Assembly (NCBI RefSeq): GCF_008710285.1
Contig: NZ_VYQF01000001.1
Span: 1,373,501 to 1,437,500, forward strand
DNA from: Ginsengibacter hankyongi
GTDB taxonomy: Bacteria; Bacteroidota; Bacteroidia; Chitinophagales; Chitinophagaceae
Length of the DNA: 64,000 nt
Direction of reading: 5' to 3'
Below, piece after piece: positions 8,985 through 18,471 of this stretch. Below the pieces are notes generated by a model. It made no database searches. It had not been told where the DNA came from and saw nothing but the letters and a program-made list of their open reading frames with translations. The position numbers and the translations under genes were made by a program. Within the stretch, counting starts at the first letter, position 1. Each line of letters starts with the position of its first letter.

Positions 8985-11900
8985 ATGTTGTTTAAAAAAG
9001 ACCTGGCTCCAAATTTTTTTGGGTTGTTAATGGCTTGTGTATGCGGGATGGTATTTTCATTTACAGGAATCAATCGTGCAACGGCACAGGATACCACCAG
9101 GCTTTATACAAACGATTCGTTGCCTTATCCTATTCATGATACAAGAGGAGATTTCTTTTCCAATCAAAGAAACACTTTTGACCTGGCCAATCCTTCTAAT
9201 ATTACCGACTCCATCGCTTACGATCCAGCCACAAAAAAATATACTGTTTATGAAAAAATCGGCAACAAATATTACAGAACTCCTACTTCTTATACATTCG
9301 ATGAATTTATGCAAATGCAAGCCCACAAGGCTGAAACGGATTATTTTAGAAAGAGAGCAAATACCTTAAATATACTTAACCGGGGCCAGGTAAAACCAAA
9401 ACTAAGCATCTACGACAATCTATTCAACCGGTTATTTGGAAACGGTAAAATAGATATTCAACCGCAGGGAAATGTAGATATTACTGCAGGATACCAGGGA
9501 CAAAATACCAAAAATCCCACGCTGGCTGAAAGGGCGAGGAAAAATGGCGGACTCGATTTTAATATGGCAACACAATTAAATGTAAATGCCAATATAGGGG
9601 ATAAATTAAAATTTCCAATTAGTTATAATACACTTGCCAATTTCGATTTTACAAACCAGCTTAAACTTGATTATACCGGGAAGGATGATGAAATCTTAAA
9701 GCGTTTTGAAGCAGGTAATGTTTCTTTTCCTTCAAGGAGCACATTGATTCCGGGCGCACAATCTTTGTTTGGAATAAAAACTCAATTACAATTTGGGAAG
9801 CTTTTTGTAACAGCTATTTTAGCTAATCAAAAATCACAAAGACAGTCAGTAAACCTGCAGGGCGGAAGCGCGGCACAGCAATTTGAATTTAAAGCTGATG
9901 ATTATGAAGAGAACAGGCACTTTTTACTGGGCCAGTATTTTAAAAACAATTACAATAAAGCGATGAGCAATTTACCGGCGATAACAACCCCGGTAAATAT
10001 TTTAAGAATGGAAGTATGGGTAACCAATAAAAATGGATCTACTACCAATGCAAGAGAAATTGTTGGGCTGATGGATTTAGGAGAAAATAATCCCTACCAT
10101 CCTTTTACTGTTACAGGAAATTTACCTGATAATAATGCCAACTCAGAATACCGGGATATTACCAGCAATCCTAATAGCCGAAACCCTGCACTGATTACAA
10201 ATCAATTGCAAACTACATTGGGATTAAGTCCTGTTCAGGATTTTGAAAAAACATTTGCAAGAAAACTGGATTCTACTCAATATATATACAATGCTAAAGT
10301 TGGTTTTTTATCATTGAGTCAGCCATTACAGGCTGATGAAGTGCTTGCAGTTGCTTATCAATATTCCTATAACGGAAGAATTTACCAGGTGGGTGAGTTT
10401 TCACAGGATATTCCGCCAGATTCAACATCAGCAAATCAAAAAGTTTTGTTTCTTAAATTATTGAAAGCGACATCTCAAAGGCCCAATCTTCCTATATGGC
10501 AATTGATGATGAAGAACGTTTACAGCGTGGGTTTTGGAACACTCGACCAACAGGATTTTAACCTGAATGTATTATATGAACAACCGGGACTGGGCGCAAA
10601 AAGATACCTTCCCTTTGGCAACCTTAATTTGGGTACACCTATTTTAACCTTAGTAAATCTTGACAGGCTGAATAATCAAAACGATCCTCAACCCGATGGG
10701 GTTTTTGATTTCGTGCAAGGTTATACTGTTCTTCCGCAATACAGTAGGGTTATATTTCCATTATTGCAGCCCTTCGGCCGCGATCTTGCGCCCAAAGTTT
10801 TTACAGATACAACAATTGCGAGAGATAGTTTATATTATCCATTATACGATTCAATAAAAGTGATCGCCCAACAGCAATTTCCAAACCTGGACCGGTTTGT
10901 AATAAAAGGCTCGGCAAAATCATCCTCTTCCTCTGATATAAGTATCGGCTATAATATTCCGCCAGGCTCGGTAACCGTTAGTGCCGGCGGCCAAAGGCTA
11001 AGTGAAAACATAGACTACACCATCAATTATGACCTTGGTACAATTAAGGTAATTAACCAGGCGATTATTAACGCCGGCGTACCGGTGCAGGTTAACTTTG
11101 AAAACAACGCCACCTTTGGTCTACAGCAGAAAAGCTATTTAGGTTTAAGATTGGATTACCAGGTTAAAAATACGGCCAAAGAACAACTTACCATTGGTGG
11201 TACAATGGTTAGGTTAAGTGAAAGACCCTTCTTTACAAAAGTTGATTATGGCGAAGATCCTATCCGCAATACCATGTATGGGTTGGATGTGAATTACCAC
11301 AAAGACGTTCCGAGGTTAACAAAGTTATTGGATAAGCTTCCATTTTATACCACCACAGCACCATCAGCTATAAACGCTTACGCCGAAGCGGCTTATTTAA
11401 AACCCGGCCATGCACCACAAATAGGTAAAGGCAGCAACGGCGTTGTTTACATTGATGATTTTGAAGGAAGCAAAAGCGACATTGATCTTCGCTTCCCTCC
11501 TATCAGTTGGGCGTTGGCTTCCACTCCTTACGGGGCTACAGATTCCAGCGGAAACACGCTTCTATTTCCCGAAGCAGCCAACAACGACAATTTAGACTAT
11601 GGCAAAAACAGGGCAAAAATTGCGTGGTATCAAATTGAACCCACTTTACAGGACCCTAAAAATATAAATAATCCCTTGCGGGGAAATAAAACGGCTCTTT
11701 CCGATGCCAGGGTGCGTGCAATTTCACAGACTGAAATTTTTCCGCAGATCACCACCGACTTTGGCCAAAACCAGTTGGTTACTTTTGATCTTGCTTATTA
11801 CCCAACGGATCGCGGACCCTATAATTATGATGCATCTGCGGCGGACGTTTCACCCTCTGGTAAATTACTTAATCCGTCCAAACGGTGGGGCGGCTTAATG

Positions 11901-14900
11901 AGAAGCATTGACCAGACTGACTTTGAAACGGCAAATGTGGAATACATTGAATGCTGGGTTCAGGATCCTTTTATAAATAACCCCGCAAGTAACGGAGGGA
12001 AATTTTTTATAAACCTTGGAAACATTTCAGAAGATGTACTGAAAGATTCCCGGAGATTTTATGAAAATGGCCTTCCTACTCCAAATCTTCCCGCACAGGT
12101 CGATACATCGATTTGGGGCGTAGTACCGCGTAATCCGACGCAGGTAACTAATGCATTTAGCAATGATCCTAACGACAGGCCTTACCAGGATGTTGGTTTT
12201 GACGGATTGACTGATAGTGCTGAAATAACAAAACGCAGAACCGATTATTTAAATGTACTTGCCGCCAATTTTGGTACGGGCTCACAGGCATACAAAAATG
12301 CATTGGCAGACCCTTCTTCAGATAACTACCATTATTATCGCGGGAGCGATCTCGACAAGCTAAATGCGGATATACTTACACGTTATAAGAACTTCAACAG
12401 CCCGCAAGGTAATTCACCGATTGCTGATAATAATTCGCAATATTCTTCTGCCGCAACGCTTTATCCCGACCAGGAAGATTTGAACCGCGATAATACGCTC
12501 AATGAAACCGAAGAATATTTTCAATACACGGTGGACCTGAAACCTCCTACCAGCCCGGAGATGAATATCGGTCAAAATTTTATCGTGGATAAAAAAGTAG
12601 TTAATGTAAAACTTGTTGATGGTACATCGAGGCCTGAAACGTGGTACCAGTTAAGAATCCCGATTGAAAATTATAATAAAAAAATCGGCAACATTCCTGA
12701 TTTTAAATCCATACGATTTATAAGAATGTTTCTAACTGGTTTTGATGACAGCGTTGTTGTGCGGTTTGGAAAGCTGGCTCTCGTAAGAAATACCTGGAGA
12801 AAATTTCAATATAAAATAGATACCACTGGCAATTATAGTCCTGAGGTTACCAACGATTTTAATGTAGGAGCTGTAAATATTGAAGAAAATGATAAGAGAT
12901 CACCTTTGCCTTATCGCACTCCGGCGGACATACAAAGAGTGCAAACCCTGAGTAACAATGGCGTAAATCTTTTACAAAACGAACAATCACTTACGCTGCA
13001 ATTTTGCGGGCTTAATAAAAATGATGGTAAAGCCGTTTTTCAAACTTTTGCTAACAGGGATTTAAGGCAGTTTCGTAAACTGCAAATGTATATTCATGCA
13101 GAAAAAACTTTACAGACCCAACTCAACGACGATGACCTCGTAGCCGTTGTTAGAATAGGAAGTGACTTTGTTTCCAATTATTACGAAGTAAAAATTCCAT
13201 TAAAACTTACGCCTTTAAATACAGGTCTTAATCCCGATAGCAGGGAATATAATGATACGCTATGGATACAACGAAACAATCTTGACCTGGACCTTGATGT
13301 GCTTACTAAAATTAAAAACTTAAGAAATTTATCCACCGCTCCTATCAATGCCCTGTACTCGCAATTACAGTCTAACGGTCAAACTTACTCGATAATAGGA
13401 AATCCGAATTTGGGCCAGGTAACCGGTATTTTAATGGGTGTAAAAACTGTGAACGGTGGATCGGCTTGCGGAGAACTTTGGTTTAATGAATTGCGCCTGT
13501 CTTCTCTCGACGAAAAGGGAGGCTGGGCATCATTGGCCCGTGTGGATGCCAATCTCGCTGACCTTGGAACAATTTCCCTTTCTGCCAACACACATAGCCA
13601 TGGCTTTGGCACACTTGAGCAACGGGTGGGTGAAAGATATAAAGATTATTTTTTACAGCTTGATGCCGCAGCCAACCTTGAACTTGGTAAATTGTTGCCA
13701 AAGAAAGCTGCATTATCGATTCCTTTTTATGCAAGTTATTCAAAAGCGGTAAGCACCCCCCAATATGACCCGTTAGACCAGGATATTACCTTAAAACAAA
13801 AGCTTAGCCAGGCGCCAAAACGGGAAAGAGATTCTATAAGAAGCGATGCGGTGGATTTTACTTCCACGAAAACCATCAGCTTTACAAACGTTCATAAAAA
13901 CAGAACCAGCAATAAAAAACCGAAACCATGGGACATCGAAAATGTTGACCTTAGTTATTCTTATACAAAAACTGAAGCGCATAATCCGCTGATTGAATAT
14001 GATAATGTAACTAAGCAAAGAGCCGGAGTTGGGTACAATTTTACTCCCCAGCCAAAATATTTTGAACCTTTTAAAAAGTTATTCAAGAAAACTAAAACAC
14101 ATTGGTTCGACCTTATAAAAGATTTTAATATTAATCCACTTCCTTCACAGTTTAGTTTCAGAGCGGATATATTCAGGCAATTTGGTGTAATAAAACCAAG
14201 AAGTATCGGGGGAGAAAAATATGTAATTCCTGAAACGTTTGATAAGTATTTTACTTTCGACAGAAATTATATTGTAAGATGGGATATTACCCATTCTTTC
14301 AACATTGATTATTCCGCCCTTAATAATGCAAGAATTGATGAGCCGTATGGCAGACTGAATACAAAAGCAAAGCAGGATACGGTAAGGAGAAACTTCTTTG
14401 CCGGTGGTCGCAATACTGTATTTACCCAGACAATTAATTTTTCTTATAACGTACCACTCAATAAATTTCCATTAACGGATTGGACTACTTTACGCCTGGG
14501 CTATACAGCCAATTATCAATGGATTGGAGCATCAAGGCTTGCAGTAAATCTTGGTAATTTTTTAGAAAACGGGCAACAGGAAGAAGCAAATCTCCAGCTC
14601 GATTTTACAAGACTTTACAGCAAATCGAAATGGTTAAGAGCAATTGACCAACCCAGGCAGAAGACAGAAAGAGATACATCTGCCTCAAAAAAACCTAATC
14701 CAAAAACCCAGTTGGCACCTAAGCCAAATAACAATACCTTACCTGAAGTAAATGGCCCAGCAAGAGTTTTAGGCAAATTATTGACCAGTATAAAATCAAT
14801 TAATGCAACAGTTTCTCAAAATAGTCATACAAGATTACCGGGCTATACAGACAGTACACAAATTTTAGGTGAAAATTTCAGAAGTATGGCGCCAGGATTT

Positions 14901-16199
14901 GATTTCATTTTGGGAAGACAACCTGATACCAACTGGCTGAACAAAGCTGCCCGAAAGGGATTGATTACAAGAGATTCTACTTTTAACGATTTATTTGTTC
15001 AGAGTTTTGATCAAAAAATTTCAGCTTCCGCACAGCTTGAGCCGGTAAGGGATTTGACTATAGATGTAAATATTGATAAAACATTTTCAAAAAATTTCTC
15101 AGAGACATTTAAGGATACAACCGGAACGGGTAACCATTTTTCTCACCTAAGTCCTTACGTACAGGGCGGATTTAGCGTTAGTTATATTGCGTTTAATACA
15201 CTTTTTGGGAAATATGATCCTAACCAAATATCTTCCACTTTTCTAAAGTTCCAGGATTACCGGCAGATATTATCAAAACGGTTGGGTCAGCAAAATACCT
15301 ATAATAAATTAGCAGGTAACCCCATCTCCAATGATGGATATGCATTGGGCTATGGACGGTATGCAGTAGATGTATTAGTTCCTTCATTTATTGCTGCTTA
15401 TACTGGCCAGGATCCTTTAAAAGTTTCGTTAGTAAGACAAAATAATTCCAATATAAAATCCAATCCTTTCAGGGATATTTTGCCCAAACCTAACTGGAGA
15501 ATTACTTTTAACGGCTTAAGCCGCGTACCCGGACTGGACAAAATATTTACTAATTTCTCCTTAACGCATGCTTATAATGCAAGCCTTGGCATGAATAGTT
15601 TTACTTCGGCACTCTACTACCAGGACGTTTCGAGATATGGTTATCCTTCATTTATTGATACCACTGCTGGTAATAATAACTACATACCATTCTTTTTAAT
15701 TCCAAATATCACCATACAGGAACAGTTTGCTCCTTTACTGGGTATTGATATGACTTTTACCAACCAACTCAGCCTGAAATTTGAATATCTAAAACAGCGG
15801 CAACTGAGTCTCAGTCTTATTGACTACCAGTTGAGCGAAGTACGCTCTACTCAATATACTTTTGGCGGTGGATTCCGTAAGAAAGGTTTGAAACTTCCTT
15901 TTAAAGTACCGTTTGCGAAAAAAGACAGTAAGAAGCTGGACAACGAGATGAACTTCAGGCTAGATTTTTCTGTAAGAGATAATGTCACTTCTAATAGCCG
16001 GCTCGACCAGAACAGTGCTTTTGCAACGAATGGTAGTAAAGAAATTACTATCAGTCCGACCATAGATTATTATATCAGCAACCGCATAAATGTAAAATTA
16101 TATTTTGATCAGCGTCGGGTAAATCCATATATCTCATCATCGCCTCCAACGGTTGATACACGGGCCGGAGTCCAGGTAAGAATTTCGCTAAGTCAATAG
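8985..16199 (+). CDS. sprA: Type IX secretion / gliding outer-membrane translocon SprA (Sov)
   Basis: SprA is the giant outer-membrane beta-barrel through which T9SS cargo leaves the cell; it is needed for secretion and, in gliders, for surface adhesin export. The protein has 2404 residues, in the usual range of about 2300-2500. A signal peptide ends near residue 35 (GINRATAQ), followed by periplasmic repeats including the conserved phrases NPTLAERARKNGG, DGVFDFVQGYT (around residue 567), and VYIDDFEGSKSDIDLRFP (around 822). The C-terminus ends in strand-like sequence (GVQVRISLSQ) suited to barrel assembly. No frameshift is seen over 7.2 kb. It follows ruvA by 27 bases and is closed by a hairpin at 16320. 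The gldKLM genes are at the right end of the window, so the T9SS genes are dispersed. Confidence 0.97.
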   Translation: MLFKKDLAPNFFGLLMACVCGMVFSFTGINRATAQDTTRLYTNDSLPYPIHDTRGDFFSNQRNTFDLANPSNITDSIAYDPATKKYTVYEKIGNKYYRTPTSYTFDEFMQMQAHKAETDYFRKRANTLNILNRGQVKPKLSIYDNLFNRLFGNGKIDIQPQGNVDITAGYQGQNTKNPTLAERARKNGGLDFNMATQLNVNANIGDKLKFPISYNTLANFDFTNQLKLDYTGKDDEILKRFEAGNVSFPSRSTLIPGAQSLFGIKTQLQFGKLFVTAILANQKSQRQSVNLQGGSAAQQFEFKADDYEENRHFLLGQYFKNNYNKAMSNLPAITTPVNILRMEVWVTNKNGSTTNAREIVGLMDLGENNPYHPFTVTGNLPDNNANSEYRDITSNPNSRNPALITNQLQTTLGLSPVQDFEKTFARKLDSTQYIYNAKVGFLSLSQPLQADEVLAVAYQYSYNGRIYQVGEFSQDIPPDSTSANQKVLFLKLLKATSQRPNLPIWQLMMKNVYSVGFGTLDQQDFNLNVLYEQPGLGAKRYLPFGNLNLGTPILTLVNLDRLNNQNDPQPDGVFDFVQGYTVLPQYSRVIFPLLQPFGRDLAPKVFTDTTIARDSLYYPLYDSIKVIAQQQFPNLDRFVIKGSAKSSSSSDISIGYNIPPGSVTVSAGGQRLSENIDYTINYDLGTIKVINQAIINAGVPVQVNFENNATFGLQQKSYLGLRLDYQVKNTAKEQLTIGGTMVRLSERPFFTKVDYGEDPIRNTMYGLDVNYHKDVPRLTKLLDKLPFYTTTAPSAINAYAEAAYLKPGHAPQIGKGSNGVVYIDDFEGSKSDIDLRFPPISWALASTPYGATDSSGNTLLFPEAANNDNLDYGKNRAKIAWYQIEPTLQDPKNINNPLRGNKTALSDARVRAISQTEIFPQITTDFGQNQLVTFDLAYYPTDRGPYNYDASAADVSPSGKLLNPSKRWGGLMRSIDQTDFETANVEYIECWVQDPFINNPASNGGKFFINLGNISEDVLKDSRRFYENGLPTPNLPAQVDTSIWGVVPRNPTQVTNAFSNDPNDRPYQDVGFDGLTDSAEITKRRTDYLNVLAANFGTGSQAYKNALADPSSDNYHYYRGSDLDKLNADILTRYKNFNSPQGNSPIADNNSQYSSAATLYPDQEDLNRDNTLNETEEYFQYTVDLKPPTSPEMNIGQNFIVDKKVVNVKLVDGTSRPETWYQLRIPIENYNKKIGNIPDFKSIRFIRMFLTGFDDSVVVRFGKLALVRNTWRKFQYKIDTTGNYSPEVTNDFNVGAVNIEENDKRSPLPYRTPADIQRVQTLSNNGVNLLQNEQSLTLQFCGLNKNDGKAVFQTFANRDLRQFRKLQMYIHAEKTLQTQLNDDDLVAVVRIGSDFVSNYYEVKIPLKLTPLNTGLNPDSREYNDTLWIQRNNLDLDLDVLTKIKNLRNLSTAPINALYSQLQSNGQTYSIIGNPNLGQVTGILMGVKTVNGGSACGELWFNELRLSSLDEKGGWASLARVDANLADLGTISLSANTHSHGFGTLEQRVGERYKDYFLQLDAAANLELGKLLPKKAALSIPFYASYSKAVSTPQYDPLDQDITLKQKLSQAPKRERDSIRSDAVDFTSTKTISFTNVHKNRTSNKKPKPWDIENVDLSYSYTKTEAHNPLIEYDNVTKQRAGVGYNFTPQPKYFEPFKKLFKKTKTHWFDLIKDFNINPLPSQFSFRADIFRQFGVIKPRSIGGEKYVIPETFDKYFTFDRNYIVRWDITHSFNIDYSALNNARIDEPYGRLNTKAKQDTVRRNFFAGGRNTVFTQTINFSYNVPLNKFPLTDWTTLRLGYTANYQWIGASRLAVNLGNFLENGQQEEANLQLDFTRLYSKSKWLRAIDQPRQKTERDTSASKKPNPKTQLAPKPNNNTLPEVNGPARVLGKLLTSIKSINATVSQNSHTRLPGYTDSTQILGENFRSMAPGFDFILGRQPDTNWLNKAARKGLITRDSTFNDLFVQSFDQKISASAQLEPVRDLTIDVNIDKTFSKNFSETFKDTTGTGNHFSHLSPYVQGGFSVSYIAFNTLFGKYDPNQISSTFLKFQDYRQILSKRLGQQNTYNKLAGNPISNDGYALGYGRYAVDVLVPSFIAAYTGQDPLKVSLVRQNNSNIKSNPFRDILPKPNWRITFNGLSRVPGLDKIFTNFSLTHAYNASLGMNSFTSALYYQDVSRYGYPSFIDTTAGNNNYIPFFLIPNITIQEQFAPLLGIDMTFTNQLSLKFEYLKQRQLSLSLIDYQLSEVRSTQYTFGGGFRKKGLKLPFKVPFAKKDSKKLDNEMNFRLDFSVRDNVTSNSRLDQNSAFATNGSKEITISPTIDYYISNRINVKLYFDQRRVNPYISSSPPTVDTRAGVQVRISLSQ

Positions 16200-16319
16200 A
16201 TTAATCATTTGTTCTTATTCAGGTAATCATTCGTTCGGCGTAAGAGTAATAAGCCGTTGCGATAAACAAGATCTTTAATGCCTTTTCGCCTTTGAAACAT
16301 TTGAAGTATCTGCATAAAA

Positions 16320-16346
16320 AACCCGGAGTTAATCACGCTCCGGGTT
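16320..16346. terminator. Hairpin terminator between sprA and a convergent gene
   Basis: A perfect 9-base inverted repeat, AACCCGGAG and CTCCGGGTT, with a 9-base loop. An A run precedes it (useful to the minus strand as a T run), while the plus side is followed by AAGTTATC, so it fits best as terminator for the minus-strand gene at 16373 and possibly for sprA too. Confidence 0.7.
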
Positions 16347-16372
16347 AAGTTATCAACAAGCATACAAAAAAA

Positions 16373-16852
16373 CTATTTTACTTTCTTCAGCATCATAATA
16401 TATCCGCACACATTTTTCTTTTTTAATTTGTTTACCTGCACCGGTTTTATCATGTGGTATTCTGTAAATTTAGGAATATAAGAGTAACTTATAATGTTGG
16501 CCATCTTATCCTGCGCATAATGTTTTACATATACTACCTGTTTTTCATTGTAGTCGTACATTCTTACTTCATATAATTTTGAACTAAGATCGCCAATAAA
16601 AACAAACTGGTACCAGCTTCCCTGCGTTAATGGTACGATCACGGGCATTTCGTATTCGCTTTCCATCATCATCGTTGCTTCTTTAACTACTATAAATCCC
16701 TGTTTATAAAAACTTTCTTTTAAGCTATCCGCTTCTTTTTTAAGTGTAGAGTCGAAACAGGAAACCTGCCGGATAACATCCTGACTATAAACTGAAAATT
16801 GAAATGCCAAACATACCAAAATTAATACGTGAATTTTCAAAAGGTTTTTCAT
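16373..16852 (-). CDS. Exported protein of unknown function
   Basis: Starting at the ATG at 16852 gives 159 residues with a clear signal peptide (MKNLLKIHVLILVCLAFQFS, cleavage after VYSQ). A longer in-frame start 27 bases upstream would put a Cys-rich stub before the signal peptide and is rejected. The mature part has one Cys (SCFDSTLK), then an alternating pattern suggesting a small beta-rich fold (GSWYQFVFIGDLSSKLYEV, VRMYDYNEKQVVYVKHY). I recognise no family. It is a lone gene, convergent with sprA, and ends next to the hairpin at 16320. Confidence 0.75.
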   Translation of the reverse strand: MKNLLKIHVLILVCLAFQFSVYSQDVIRQVSCFDSTLKKEADSLKESFYKQGFIVVKEATMMMESEYEMPVIVPLTQGSWYQFVFIGDLSSKLYEVRMYDYNEKQVVYVKHYAQDKMANIISYSYIPKFTEYHMIKPVQVNKLKKKNVCGYIMMLKKVK

Positions 16853-17007
16853 GCAGGTACAAGGAGATTGAATGAACAATGTTACAAAAAATAGCTGGCT
16901 TTTTAAAGTGAACAGCCTCTTTTCTTAGCTTAAAAAGAAGTGAATTGTCTACTTTTTAACCTAATCTTCCCTTTCTTAACGATTTAGTAGAAAATTTGTT
17001 GCAGTAA

Positions 17008-17769
17008 CTACAAATTCTTAAGTAAAAAAATACCATTTGCCTGCGCCACGGGTGTAATCTCCAGTTCGTTAATACAAACATTTGCAGGAAGAGAAGCGCA
17101 GTAAAAGATAGCTTGTGCAATATCGGTTCCGGTTAGCGGGGTAAATCCTTCATAAACTTTTGCAGCTTTGGCCGAATCGCCATTAAACCGCACCGTACTA
17201 AACTCAGTTTCTACAGCACCCGGCTTAATATTAGTTACCTTAATAGAATGTTGTAACAGGTCAATTCTCATGGCCCTGCTAATTACTTCCACCGCGGTTT
17301 TACTGGCGCAATAGACATTTCCCTTTTCATACACATCATCCCCTGCAACAGATCCAAGATTAATTATGTGCCCCTGGTTTCGCGCAACCATAAATGGTAA
17401 AATTGCTTTACTCACATACAGTAAACCATTTACATTGGTTTGTAACATCGTATCCCAATCATCGAGTGATGCTTCGTCAAAGAAATCTCTGCCAAGCGCC
17501 AGCCCTGCATTATTAATCAAGATATCAACACTTTTCCATTTGTCGGGAAAAGAATTGATGCAGTCAAAAACTTCTTTTTTGCTTTGCACATCAAAAGCGG
17601 CTATCAGAACTTCAATTTTATATTGACTCTCCAACGATAATTTTAATTCAATCAACCGCTCTTCCCTTCGTCCGTTTATAATAATGTTATCTCCCGCCGC
17701 TGCAAATTTTTCGGCACATGCTTTACCGATTCCTGAAGTAGTTCCTGTAATAAAAACAACACGATTCAT
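17008..17769 (-). CDS. Short-chain dehydrogenase/reductase (YdfG-like)
   Basis: A classical SDR of 253 residues. The NAD(P) loop is FITGTTSGIGKACAEKF (TGxxxGIG), followed by NGRREERL, where the Arg pair favours NADP. The NNAG motif is ILINNAGLALG, the catalytic Ser is in INLGSVAG and the Tyr-Lys pair in YCASKTAVEV. Overall it most resembles the YdfG subgroup (3-hydroxy acid or serine dehydrogenases, malonic semialdehyde reductase), but the substrate cannot be read from sequence. It is followed upstream by the LOG-family gene in the same direction, 67 bases away. Confidence 0.92.
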   Translation of the reverse strand: MNRVVFITGTTSGIGKACAEKFAAAGDNIIINGRREERLIELKLSLESQYKIEVLIAAFDVQSKKEVFDCINSFPDKWKSVDILINNAGLALGRDFFDEASLDDWDTMLQTNVNGLLYVSKAILPFMVARNQGHIINLGSVAGDDVYEKGNVYCASKTAVEVISRAMRIDLLQHSIKVTNIKPGAVETEFSTVRFNGDSAKAAKVYEGFTPLTGTDIAQAIFYCASLPANVCINELEITPVAQANGIFLLKNL

Positions 17770-17836
17770 TAAATATGTTTAAGGTTAATTCACTAAAATT
17801 ATTTAAAAATATTTTGCGTAGGAAAATGAAAACCTG

Positions 17837-18370
17837 TTAAATTAAAATTAGCTCCTGGGGAGAAGATATAATTGTCAACTGTTCTGTGATTTTTTTATAT
17901 AAAAAGTTTTCCTGTTCCATCATTTTAAAATGGGCAATAAGATGGTTGTAAAATCCCGCGGAGTTAAGAATAAAAATTTTTTTATCATGAATATTCAGTT
18001 GATTCCAGGTAAGCATTTCAAAAAGTTCATCCATCGTTCCATATCCGCCGGGCAAAACCAATGCCGCGTCTGCTTTTGCATACAGCATTTTTTTTCTTTC
18101 ATGCATATCTTCTGTTTCATGCATTTCAGAAATTCCGGCATGGCTATGTTCAATACCATTTAAAAGTTTTGGAATTACTCCTATTACTCTCCCTCCTTTT
18201 TCGAGAACACCATTGGCAACGGCGCCCATAATTCCTTTATTACTTCCGCCATAAATCAGTGTAATATTTTTTTGAGCGAGCAGGTACCCTAATTCCTTTG
18301 CATGCTCACAAAACAACGGATTATTTCCTTCTTTTGAACCACAAAAAACGGCCAAAGATGTTATTGCCAT
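17837..18370 (-). CDS. LOG-family protein (nucleoside 5'-monophosphate phosphoribohydrolase)
   Basis: A 177-residue Rossmann-fold protein of the LOG/TIGR00730 family, which cleaves N6-modified AMP (cytokinin nucleotides) or related nucleotides to the free base and ribose 5-phosphate. The diagnostic motif PGGYGTMDELFEMLTW is present, as is the N-terminal LAVFCGSKEG and YGGSNKGIMGAVA. Length is normal for the small single-domain type. Whether it makes a cytokinin-like signal or simply salvages nucleotides is unknown. The adjacent SDR downstream may share its transcript. Confidence 0.92.
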   Translation of the reverse strand: MAITSLAVFCGSKEGNNPLFCEHAKELGYLLAQKNITLIYGGSNKGIMGAVANGVLEKGGRVIGVIPKLLNGIEHSHAGISEMHETEDMHERKKMLYAKADAALVLPGGYGTMDELFEMLTWNQLNIHDKKIFILNSAGFYNHLIAHFKMMEQENFLYKKITEQLTIISSPQELILI

Positions 18371-18441
18371 ATTTTTATTTATCTTGAATAAATTTCAAAA
18401 TAAAAACTTTTAAAACCTAATTTTCTTTTATATAAAAACTC

Positions 18442-18455
18442 CTGCCTGTCGGCAG
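18442..18455. repeat. Small palindrome resembling a dispersed CCTGCC-type element
   Basis: CTGCC TGTC GGCAG: a perfect 5-base stem with a 4-base loop in the 101-base gap between two divergent genes, starting 17 bases before the symporter start codon. It resembles the left part of CCTGCC/GGCAGG palindromes that recur in Bacteroidota intergenic DNA (from memory). Only one copy is seen in this window. Confidence 0.4.
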
Positions 18456-18471
18456 ACTTTCAATCACGCTT

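Noticed and set aside
8642-9097. Minus-strand frame of 151 codons across the ruvA-sprA junction
   Set aside because: Antisense to ruvA and the sprA start, both unmistakable.
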